Part shown: one piece after another, positions 13,326-22,920 of the stretch
Position numbering within the stretch: the stretch's first letter is position 1
Layout: the number at the start of each line of letters is the position of its first letter
NCBI RefSeq assembly: GCF_038502225.1
Contig: NC_091369.1
Span: 3,454,548-3,518,547 of the forward strand
DNA: 64,000 nucleotides
Direction: 5' to 3'
Source of the DNA: Cherax quadricarinatus
Lineage: Eukaryota > Arthropoda > Malacostraca > Decapoda > Parastacidae
Translations under genes and position numbers: made by a program
The notes under the pieces: generated by a model
What the model saw: only the letters and a program-made list of their open reading frames with translations
Told to the model about the DNA's origin: nothing
Database searches by the model: none

Positions 13326-13425
13326 TCATGATTATTCACTAACTTAATTTATTTTAGTGAATAATCATGATTATTCACTAACATAAATTATTCATGATTA
13401 TTCACTAACTTAATTTATTTAATTT
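13326..13425. repeat. Direct and inverted repeats of a 20-bp unit
   Basis: The unit CATGATTATTCACTAAC occurs three times on the plus strand (about 13327, 13366, 13393) and once inverted. The inverted copy and the second direct copy form a perfect 28-bp palindrome at 13354-13381. It lies in the intron about 50 bp upstream (gene sense) of exon H. Confidence 0.85.
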
Positions 13426-13469
13426 CCCTCACTGCTAATCTGAATGGGATGGCTCTAAGACAATGACTG

Positions 13470-13525
13470 CGTGAAAATGGTCACCCTGCCTCAGTGGGAG
13501 ACGGTTAGTGTGATAAAAAAATTAT
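13470..13525 (+). mobile_element. RTE-like LINE 3' tail, short
   Basis: Only the terminal box GGTCACCCTGCCTCAGTGGG and the short A-run are present. Confidence 0.6.
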
Positions 13526-13884
13526 ACACACAAAGCATATCTTGTAATTTGCTTTTAATAATTATATTCAGTAATAGCCTATGATCAATATCTCAGGTGA
13601 TATGCATTATGACAGGCATGTAGTTGCATAGAAAAACAAAAAAGCATATTAAAACTCTCTGGGAGGCAATTTTTCATTCATAAAGAAGGAATGGATGATA
13701 GGCTGAGTGAATTATGCAGACAGGTAATAGCACACCTAAAAAGCATACTCAGTCCTGCCAATATGGGGTTTTAACATAGTAGCTGAGCAAATGTGGCTAA
13801 AACCTACTGGTAGCAAAACAAAATTTCATTAGTAATACTAAGATAAAAATAAAATAAACAAAGGAAATATGGCAATAATTTATG

Positions 13885-14208
13885 CAGCCTCTCCTCACTT
13901 AATGACAGAGTTCCATTCCTAAGACCATGTTAATAAACGAATTGGATGCTAAGCGAGGAGCATATTATAATGGTAGTGGCTTTGTGTCAACCATCTTTGA
14001 TATTGCTTTAATGTCACCTCTGCACCATTCATAACATTTCTGGTGTATTTTTAAATGTTTATACAGTAGTGTACTGTATATTGTAATAAACAGACTAGAA
14101 GTAACCAGCTCTAATACACATTATTTAGGGGTATGCATACTGATCAGAGAGCCAGTTGCAAGTCTGAGTCATCAGTAAACGAATACGTCACTAAGTGAGG
14201 AGAGGCTG
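13885..14208. mobile_element. MITE family M1, copy 2
   Basis: A 324-bp element starting CAGCCTCTCCTCACTTAATG and ending GTGAGGAGAGGCTG. The interior is nearly colinear with 2831-3156. The flanks are TATG and CATA, so the original TA duplication is shifted or decayed. Confidence 0.8.
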
Positions 14209-14269
14209 CATAAGGAAACAACATATATTTATCTGATCTTCAGTAGGCATCATAAATATGCACATGCAT

Positions 14270-14530
14270 AAACAGATCACATAGACGAGATGGCTCATCA
14301 TAACCTACTGTTAATGAGTTTCCAAACATTCTCTTATAGGGTTAAAGTCCAATGAATTTCCCAGCCAATCAGTAAAGTATAGAAAGATCACAAGTGCTTA
14401 GCCAATTCTCTGTCTTTGGCAGTTAGACAAGGGGCACCATCTTCCATGCAAAAGTTGTTCTGGCATTTCAATCTGTCAGGCAAATAGTCTACTAAAGAAG
14501 TACTAATGGGCATGAATATTTATGACACCT
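14270..14530 (-). pseudogene. Tc1/mariner transposase remnant
   Basis: The minus strand reads NNFCMEDGAPCLTAKDRE and, in another frame, DWLGNSLDFNPIRE. These correspond to the Tc1-family catalytic-domain signatures around DNAPCHTAK and the DLNPIEN box. Frameshifts separate the blocks. No inverted termini were found, so this is an old internal fragment. Confidence 0.6.
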
Positions 14531-15259
14531 ACTGTACACAGTACTGTACAGTACAATACATATTTACTGTTAATGGAAGGTTAATCTCCTGAGAAAGTTT
14601 TTCAGAGCACTTATTTTTTAATAACTAAGCTTTTATTTCACAAATAAGTTTGTTATTTGTACATTGTTTCAGTCACGGTATTGTGCGTTTTCACTCTTTA
14701 AACTTTAATCGTTCTTTTTTTTTAACGAACCGACCATATCCCACCAATGCAGGTGACCTAAAAGGAAAAAAAACAAAAGTGTTTCCCTTTAAATTAGGTA
14801 ATTTATACAAGAGAAGGGGTTTTAATTATTATTATCTAATATATTTCTACAATTTTTCACATGTGCAGCAAATCTTTGCTATCCTTGTGGACTACATTTC
14901 TGGAAGTATCTACAACAGCAAATCTGTGAATAACACTTGTAACCAATGAGTTGGGAATCTTTCAGTCTCCTGAACAACTGCATGTAATTTCCTTAATCTG
15001 TTTACAATTCTAAAATAAAATTGAAATACTCCTGTACAGTAAAACTATTGGTATTGTACTTTATATGAAACATAATTGCTTTCCTTCACATGGCTATATT
15101 TTACTCTGGCATACTGGCTGCCTTCCTGCAAATGGGAACTATGAGCCATAAATCGAGTACTGTGTATCTGTAGGGCCATTATCAGAAACAGAGTGCAAAT
15201 AATGCAAATATTCAAGTTACATTCTCCATGGGGAAGTGGAACACAATTCTTCCTCTGTA

Positions 15260-15410
15260 AGCCATGTGTGTCATAAGAGGAGACTAAAATGCCAGGAGCA
15301 AGGGACTAGTAACCCCTTCTCCTGTATACATTACTAAATTTAAAAAGAAAAACTTTTGTTTTTCTTTTTGGGCCACCCTGCCTTGGTGAGATATGGCCGG
15401 TTTGTTGAAA
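15260..15410 (+). mobile_element. RTE-like LINE 3' tail
   Basis: Carries ATGCCAGGAGCAAGGGACTA and GGCCACCCTGCCTTGGTGAG, the same order as at 5190-5473. Confidence 0.65.
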
Positions 15411-15482
15411 GATGATGATGATTCAGGTGACATGAATAGCAAAAATGTGAATAAAATGAAGTTTGTGGTACAGTATTTCAAC

Positions 15483-15822
15483 ACACGAGAACCCCAGTAT
15501 CTGTGGATTCAGTTTCAATGGATTCGGTTATCCACAGTTTCCTGTGGCCTGAAAAGACTTAATTTTGCTTAATAACAGCCCCTAAGTGTAAAAGTAGTGA
15601 TGCTTAAAGTTCTTTAAAGCCCAAGAGAAGCAATGAAGTGCTTCCCATCAGTGAAAAAGTGCTAATTCTTGACTCATTGTGTGCAATTTATCAATTAAAC
15701 TTTATCATAAGTATGTATGCAAATGAAAAATGACATATATAGGATTTGGTACTGTCCACAGTTGCGGGTATCCACAGTAGGTCTTGGAATGTATCCCCTG
15801 TGGATACAGGAAGACTGATTAT
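15483..15822. mobile_element. MITE-like element with GTATCCACAG ends
   Basis: The ends are an imperfect inverted pair: AGTATCTGTGGATTC at about 15498 and GTGGATACAGGAAGAC at about 15800. Several internal TATCCACAG motifs occur. It is non-coding; the boundaries are approximate. Confidence 0.5.
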
Positions 15823-16670
15823 TTGAAGTTAAAGAGCAAATTTATGAACAGAATTATAAATTATTCAATATGTGGCCAATATGGTCTCTTTATATGTAGC
15901 TCTTATTTTATCACAAATCTGTAGTAGTGTTGGTCAAGTCAAAACATATCCTCATGATACTTACCAGACTGAATTTATAATGAGGAGTGAGGATTGGATA
16001 TGTTGTCCCCATAAATCAATTAATACAACAGTAATAATGTATATGTAGTTGATATCTGAATAAACGGTAAGTTACTGGCACATACAGTGGTCCCTCGTTG
16101 TTTGTAATTAATCCGTTCCTGGAGCCATTACTATAAACGAAATTTACGATGTACGAATCAATTTTCCCCATAAGAAATAATGTAAATACAATTAATCCGT
16201 TCCTGACACCCAGAAGTATTAAAACAAAAAATTTTTTAACATGAAATATGCATGTAGTACATAAACAATACAATGGGAAATGATGAATGAAACATTAACA
16301 GCATAACACTTACCTTTATTGGAGATTCTTCTTAGTGTATGGGAGACTGGAGGAGGAGAGAGAGTGGATTGTTTATAGTTTGGAAGGGGAATCCCCTTCC
16401 ATCAACACCTCAGGTACCATTTGCTTTTCTGGGGTTGCTTCTCTTCTCTGTTTCTTAATGCCACTAGGACCACCTTGAGAGTCACTGGAGTCCTGTCTCA
16501 CAAAATAACTGTGGAGAGAGCTCTGTTTCTGGAGTCTCTTTAACACTTCCCTAAAATGGCCCAAGACTTTGTCACTGTACATGTTGCCAACCTGGCTTGC
16601 AACAACCTTGTTAGGGTGATGTTTCTCCATAAAGCTTTCCATCTTACCCCACATAGTAAAATATTATTAT

Positions 16671-17057
16671 TTATTTATTATCACACTGGCCGATTCCCAC
16701 CAAGGCAGGGTGGCCCGAAAAAGAAAAACTTTCACCATCATTCACTCCATCACTGTCTTGCCAGAAGGGTGCTTTACACTACAGTTTTTAAACTGCAACA
16801 TTAACACCCCTCCTTCAGAGTGCAGGCACTGTACTTCCCATCTCCAAGATTCAAGTCCGGCTTGCCGGTTTCCCTGAACCCCTTCATAAATGTTACTTTG
16901 CTCACACTCCAACAGCATGTCAAGTATTAAAAACCAATCGTCTCCATTCACTCCTATCAAACACGCTCACGCACGCCTGCTGGAAGTCCAAGCCCCTCGC
17001 ACACAAAACCTCCTTTACCTCCTCCCTCCAACCTTTCCTAGGCCGACCCCTACCCGT
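16671..17057 (-). mobile_element. RTE-like LINE 3' end inside Tigger
   Basis: The minus strand reads GRGRPRKGWREEVKEVL, GLDFQQACVSVFDRSEWRR, then the 3' UTR and the box CGGGCCACCCTGCCTTGGTG. Its 5' end is truncated in the last 60 codons of the ORF. It interrupts the transposase between its DDE domain and C-terminus. Confidence 0.9.
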
Positions 17058-18082
17058 CTTTAATTTCTGAAGAAGGCACATTCTTCCATCTCTCTTCCTC
17101 CTCCTTTGCAGCAAGATTCTGAGCTGCGATGTGTTGCTCTTCCTGCTGAAGCTCTTGCAGCTCCTCAGTGGTGAGCTCTTCATTGTGGTCTTCCACCAAT
17201 TCTTCCACATCCTCCAAACTCACATCCAACCCCATGGAACTCCCCAGTGCCACAACTGATTTTACAACAGACATAGGCTCATTAGGGTCAGTCCCAAATT
17301 CTTCAAAATCCCTCTTGTTGACACAATCTGGCCACAATTTTCTCCAGGCAGAGTTCAAAGTCCTGGTAGTCACTCCCTCCCAAGCCATACCTATAAGGGT
17401 TATGCAGTGGAGGATGCTGAAGTGTTCTCTCCAAAATTCCCCTAGGGTCAAGTGAGTGTCTGTGGTCACAGTCAAGCACCTGTGAAACATTGCTTTTGTG
17501 TAGAGTTTTTTAAAGTTTGCAATAACCTTCTGGTCCATGGGTTGGAGGAGAGGAGTGGTATTCGGGGGCAAGAACTTTACTGTGATGAACCCAAACTCCT
17601 CAAAAATTAGGTCATCCAAGTTTGGAGGATGAGCAGGTGCATTGTCCATTACTAGCAGGCACTTGAGATCCAATTTCTTTTCCAGGAGATACTCCTTCAC
17701 ACTAGGGCCAAACACTTCATTGAACCACTCGACGAAAATTTCCCTTGTGACCCATGCCTTACTATTAGATTTCCAAAACACACACAATTTACTCTTCATA
17801 ACATTGTTTTTCCTGAACACTCTGGGATTTTCAGAATGGTACACTAGTAATGGCTTCACTTTGAAATCCCCACTAGCATTAGCACAGAACATTAGCGTCA
17901 GCCTGTCTTTCATAGGCTTGTGTCCTGGCATTACCTTTTCCTCTTGTGTAATGAAGGTCCTCTTTGGCATTTTCTTCCAAAAGAGGCCTGTTTCGTCACA
18001 ACTGAACACTTGTTCAGGTTTCAGTCCTTCAGCCTCTATGTACTCCTGGAATTCATGCACATATTTTTCACATATTTTTCAG

Positions 18083-19488
18083 TGAAACATATAAGTGAAC
18101 AGTATTTAGATAAGGCTAAAGAGGTCTTTGTGGCATTTATGGATTTGGAAAAGGCGTATGACAGGGTGGATAGGGGGGCAATGTGGCAGATGTTGCAAGT
18201 GTATGGTGTAGGAGGTAGGTTACTGAAAGCAGTGAAGAGTTTTTACGAGGATAGTGAGGCTCAAGTTAGAGTATGTAGGAAAGAGGGAAATTTTTTCCCA
18301 GTAAAAGTAGGCCTTAGACAAGGATGTGTGATGTCACCGTGGTTGTTTAATATATTTATAGATGGGGTTGTAAGAGAAGTAAATGCGAGGGTCTTGGCAA
18401 GAGGCGTGGAGTTAAAAGATAAAGAATCACACACAAAGTGGGAGTTGTCACAGCTGCTCTTTGCTGATGACACTGTGCTCTTGGGAGATTCTGAAGAGAA
18501 GTTGCAGAGATTGGTGGATGAATTTGGTAGGGTGTGCAAAAGAAGAAAATTAAAGGTGAATACAGGAAAGAGTAAGGTTATGAGGATAACAAAAAGATTA
18601 GGTGATGAAAGATTGAATATCAGATTGGAGGGAGAGAGTATGGAGGAGGTGAACGTATTCAGATATTTGGGAGTGGACGTGTCAGCGGATGGGTCTATGA
18701 AAGATGAGGTGAATCATAGAATTGATGAGGGAAAAAGAGTGAGTGGTGCACTTAGGAGTCTGTGGAGACAAAGAACTTTGTCCTTGGAGGCAAAGAGGGG
18801 AATGTATGAGAGTATAGTTTTACCAACGCTCTTATATGGGTGTGAAGCGTGGGTGATGAATGTTGCAGCGAGGAGAAGGCTGGAGGCAGTGGAGATGTCA
18901 TGTCTGAGGGCAATGTGTGGTGTGAATATAATGCAGAGAATTCGTAGTTTGGAAGTTAGGAGGAGGTGCGGGATTACCAAAACTGTTGTCCAGAGGGCTG
19001 AGGAAGGGTTGTTGAGGTGGTTCGGACATGTAGAGAGAATGGAGCGAAACAGAATGACTTCAAGAGTGTATCAGTCTGTAGTGGAAGGAAGGCGGGGTAG
19101 GGGTCGGCCTAGGAAGGGTTGGAGGGAGGGGGTAAAGGAGGTTTTGTGTGCGAGGGGCTTGGACTTCCAGCAGGCATGCGTGAGCGTGTTTGATAGGAGT
19201 GAATGGAGACAAATGGTTTTTAATACTTGACGTGCTGTTGGAGTGTGAGCAAAGTAACATTTATGAAGGGATTCAGGGAAACCGGCAGGCCGGACTTGAG
19301 TCCTGGAGATGGGAAGTACAGTGCCTGCACTCTGAAGGAGGGGTGTTAATGTTGTAGTTTAAAAACTGTAGTGTAAAGCACCCTTCTGGCAAGACAGTGA
19401 TGGAGTGAATGATGGTGAAAGTTTTTCTTTTTCGGGCCACCCTGCCTTGGTGGGAATTGGCCGGTGTGATAATAAAAAATAAAAAAAA
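18083..19488 (+). mobile_element. RTE-like LINE, 5'-truncated, inside Tigger
   Basis: The insert starts at the HISEQYLDKAK block and ends in an A-rich tail. The flanks repeat TTTTCAG (18076-18082 and 19489-19495), a likely target-site duplication. The RT part contains FVAFMDLEKAYDRVD, GLRQGCVMSPWLFN, the catalytic FADDTVLLGD and GKSKVM. The C-terminal WFGHVERM and GRRGRGRPRKGW blocks are intact down to a stop at 19228-19230. The open frame here runs on into Tigger sequence upstream, so its apparent start is an artefact of the insertion. Confidence 0.92.
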
Positions 19489-20307
19489 TTTTCAGCCGCC
19501 TTGTGGTCCGAACTGGCAGCCTCACCATGCCTTACCACACTGTGTATGCCAGTACGGTTCTTAAATCTCTCAAACCAGCCTTTGCTGGCCTTAAATTCAC
19601 TCACTTCACCACTATTTGCAGGCAATTTCTTTACCAAATCTTCATGCAACTGCCTAGCCTTTTCACAAATAAACAAAGTCATAAGAGTATCTCCTGCTAA
19701 TTGTTTCTCATTTATCCACACCAATAATAACTTCTCAACCTCTTCCAGTACTGGTGATCTCATTTTTGTCAGCATAGTTACTCCCTTTGCAACAACAGCA
19801 TCCTATATTTCATTTTTCTTGGCCACTATGGAACATAAGGTTGTGTAGGGTTTCTTATACATCCTGGACAGTTCGGCCACACTTGTACCACTTTCATATT
19901 GTTCAATGATGGTTTTCTTAAATTAAATCGTATTTCTCACTTTCTTTACCACAGGCTTGGCACTAGGAGCTTTCTTTGGAGCCATGGTAGCTTATTTAGT
20001 ACTTGCAAGCACTAAAATAAATGGAATATTATGAAATATTTCGCTGGAGCACGTGAGGGGACCTTCGCTCACTGGTAAACAATGCCAGACTGGCTGCCGC
20101 CCTGGCTCACGCCGTGCGTACGCGTCCCGGACGAACTACGACTCACGAGTCAACCTATGAAAAGCGAGTTCATGTTTATACGAAAATACCTCTATGATTG
20201 GCGAATTTTACGATTGCCGGGAACTACGAAAAGCGGGGGACCACTGTACTTAAAACTGAAACTGTGTAAATGAATAAATTAGCTACAAAAAATAAAAATC
20301 TTTAAAT

Positions 20308-20380
20308 GATAAGAGTTGTCACCATTATTGGTGCCATTACCCAATTTTTCCTACTGTCAGGGGAAGGCAGTTCTTTACCC
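20308..20380. repeat. Short repeat shared with 21879-21950
   Basis: GATAAGAGTTGTCACCATTA and the following 50 bp recur, about 85% alike by eye, at 21879. Origin unknown. Confidence 0.5.
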
Positions 20381-20491
20381 ACAGACAACATGAGAGTAAT
20401 ACGTACTCTACAATTAAGGGAACAAGGATTTAAGACATGAAGTGCTAGTATTAACAAGGAAAAGGACATAACCTGGGCTGAAATGCATTAC

Positions 20492-20581
20492 CTGTAACCG
20501 TTTTAAATCTTTATTGAGATGCTGTCTTTGAATGAGGTGAGTGTTCATCTCTTTCATCATCTCATCATACTTCTCACGAAT
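20492..20581 (-). CDS. DLG5: DLG5-like exon G
   Basis: The exon is 90 bp (30 codons), phase 0 at both ends. It has a strong acceptor, TTTTTTTCCTCACAG/ATT, and donor TTACAG/GTAATG. It encodes IREKYDEMMKEMN, THLIQRQHLNKDLKRLQ. It is coiled coil and sits just upstream (in gene sense) of an intron that contains the 4.2-kb Tigger element. Confidence 0.82.
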
Positions 20582-21194
20582 CTGTGAGGAAAAAAAGGAA
20601 ATATTACTCTTTTAAACTTCCAGTATGATTCTGTCATTATAATGTTTCCAAAAAACTTACTATATAATTCTGTTAATGCATAACAAAAAAGTAACTTAAA
20701 AACATGATTAGATGATATGCTTCCATTTCTAAGACCAGGTATGACAACAAAATAAAATAAATGGTAAATTAAGACTATATCTGAAAGTACTGTTTTAATA
20801 TGAGTAGATTCACATTGGTATAGTTCATTCGTTTCTTCAATTATTCTTTTTGATTAATGTAAGTATTAATGACATTAGAGGCGTATTTCAGAAAAAATTA
20901 CTAAGATAAGTGATGCTGGCCAAAAGTAATCTTACTTTATTTTTTGGATAAATTCATTATGAAAATTAGCCAAAGGATTTTTAAAAAAATACATTGTATG
21001 CTCAATTTATGGGTTACCAAATATTTGTGCAATGATTTTTAACTCTTGATACTTCAGGGAGACAAGTAGGGGTAAATGACCTCCAAAATCAACAACAGGT
21101 AGGTATATTAGAACTACATCTAACAAAATAAGCCATGCAAGGCATTTCAGTACAGTACTTTACTTTCATTATTTACTAAAGGTGTATTTCCATT

Positions 21195-21878
21195 CTAACC
21201 TAGATCTAAATTGGTTGCTTCACACTCATATAAGAGCGTTGGTATAACTACACTCTCATACATTTCCCTCTTTGCTGCCATGGACAAAGTTCTTTGTCTC
21301 CACAGACTCTTAAGTGCACCACTCATCATTTTTCCCCTCATCAATTCTACAATTCACCTCAACCTTCAAAGACCCTGACATGTTCACTTCTAAATATCTG
21401 AATACATTCACCTCCCCCATACTCTCTCCCTCCAATCTGATATCCAATCTTTCATTGCCTAATTTTTTTGTTATCCTCATCACCTTACTCTTTCCTATAT
21501 TCACTTTTAATTTTCTTCTTTTACATACCCTACCAAATTCATCACCCAACCTCTGTAACTTCTCTTCAGAATCTCCCAAAAGCACAGTGTCATCAGCAAA
21601 GAGCAACTGTGACAACTCCCACTTTACATTAAATTCTTCATTTTTTTAGCTCCACACCTCTTGCCAACACCCAAACATTCACTTCTCTTACAACCCCAGC
21701 TATACATATACTAAACAACCATGGTGACATCACACATCCTTGTCTAAGGCCTACTTATACTGGGAAATATCTCCCTCTCTCCTACATACATTAACTTGAG
21801 CCTCATTACCCCCTTAAAAACTCTTTCACTGCTTTCAGTAACCTACCTCCTATTCCATACATTTGTAACATCTGCCAA
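21195..21878 (-). mobile_element. RTE-like LINE internal fragment
   Basis: The minus strand carries LLFADDTVLLGDSEEKLQRL, KSKVMRITKKLG, NVFRYL. Upstream (by 21800) is the SFYE/LRQG region with frame breaks. It is an older copy with both ends missing. Confidence 0.8.
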
Positions 21879-22207
21879 TGATAAGAGTTGCCATCATTAT
21901 TGGTGCCATAACCCTTTTTTTCTTACTGTCATGGGACGGTAAGTCTTGGCTTTGAAGATTTGAAGCGAATCGGATCTAGTATTCACAAGTTATAACTTTT
22001 CTGATAAAAATTTGAAAATCAGACTTGAGTCCTGAAGGTGGGAAGTACAATGCCTGCACTTCTTAACCTTTCATTGGCCGTGCCATAGTACTATGGGTTT
22101 GAGGTCAGTGTTGGTGCTGTAGTACTATGCCATGAGCTCAGTTCACTCAGATAAGCTGTGAGTAGTAAATTTGGGCCTAGATACGAGAGAACGGGTCTAT
22201 GTGGTAA

Positions 22208-22671
22208 GTATTTTTTTTTTTTTTTATGAACACACTGGCCGATTCCCACCAAGGCAGGGTGGCTCAAAAAAGAAAAACTTTCACCATCATTCACTCCATC
22301 ACTGTCTTGCCAGAAGGGTGCTTTACACTACAGTTTTTAAGCTGCAACATTAACACCCCTCCTTCAGAGTGCACGCACTGTACTTCCCATCTCCAGGACT
22401 CAAGTCCGGCCTGCCGGTTTCCCTGAATCTTTTCATAAATGTTACTTTGCTCACACTCCAACAGCACGTCAAGTATTAAAAACCATTTGTCTCCATTCAC
22501 TCCTATCAAACACGCTCACGCATGCCTGCTGGAAGTCCAAGCCCCTTGCACACAAAACCTCCTTTACCCCCTCCCTCCAACCTTTCCTAGGCTGACCCCT
22601 ACCCCGCCTTCCTTCCACTACAGACTGATACACTCTTGAAGTCATTCTGTTTCACTCCATTCTCTCTACAA
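22208..22671 (-). mobile_element. RTE-like LINE 3' end inside piggyBac-like element
   Basis: The T-run at 22209-22224 is the reversed poly(A). The minus strand then gives the tail box and the last ~35 codons of the ORF (RGRPRKGWREGVKEVL-like, ACVSVFDRSEW). Both flanks rejoin to match 35340-35360 without the insert. Confidence 0.85.
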
Positions 22672-22920
22672 GTCCATATAAAAAAAAAATCCTGCAGCAT
22701 GCAGAGCATAATGAGAGAAGAAAAAAGTGTTTTTGGCAAAAACACCAAATTTGCAGTGTATTTTCATATGGTTTTTATGGCTGTATTCTTGGTTTCTTGG
22801 TCTCACTTGATAGAATGGAAGATATATTACAGAAATAGAGAAGATTTTTATGGGTTTCAGGACTGAAAATAGTTTGAAATTGAGCTCACACTAGTGGAAA
22901 TGTTCAATTTTTGCTGATAT

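Larger units (their letters stand above)
16376..19985 (-). pseudogene. Tigger transposase, broken into three parts
   Basis: N-terminal part 19496-19985: starts MAPKKAPSAKPVVKKV, reaches a stop at about 19923, then reads an HTH region and the CENP-B-type DNA-binding block (LANSGEV-like, SKGWFERFKNRTGIHSV). Middle part about 17058-18060: the DDE domain with catalytic-type aspartates in SCDETGLFW (residue 22 of this segment), LLVMDNAPAH (139) and LLQPMDQKV (176), a D-36-D spacing. C-terminal part 16376-16670: MESFMEKHHPNKV, HFREVLKRLQKQSS. Known pogo/Tigger proteins have exactly this order. Internal stops and two LINE insertions make it non-functional. Confidence 0.9.
16085..20246 (-). mobile_element. 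Tigger/pogo-type DNA transposon, interrupted
   Basis: The termini are CAGTGGTCCCTCGTTG at 16085 and its inverted match CGGGGGACCACTG ending at 20246. Both are flanked by TA (16083-16084 and 20247-20248), the classic Tc1/mariner-superfamily duplication. Inside is a minus-strand transposase gene in three pieces, separated by two LINE insertions at 16671-17057 and 18083-19488. Removing those two insertions would leave about 2.4 kb, a normal Tigger size. The transposase carries nonsense changes, so the element is dead. It sits in the intron between DLG5-like exons G and H. Confidence 0.9.

Noticed and set aside
14650..14949. 99-codon plus-strand ORF
   Set aside because: AT-rich, with no domain and no splice support. 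Likely chance.
17642..18085. 147-codon plus-strand ORF
   Set aside because: It is the antisense shadow of the Tigger DDE domain.
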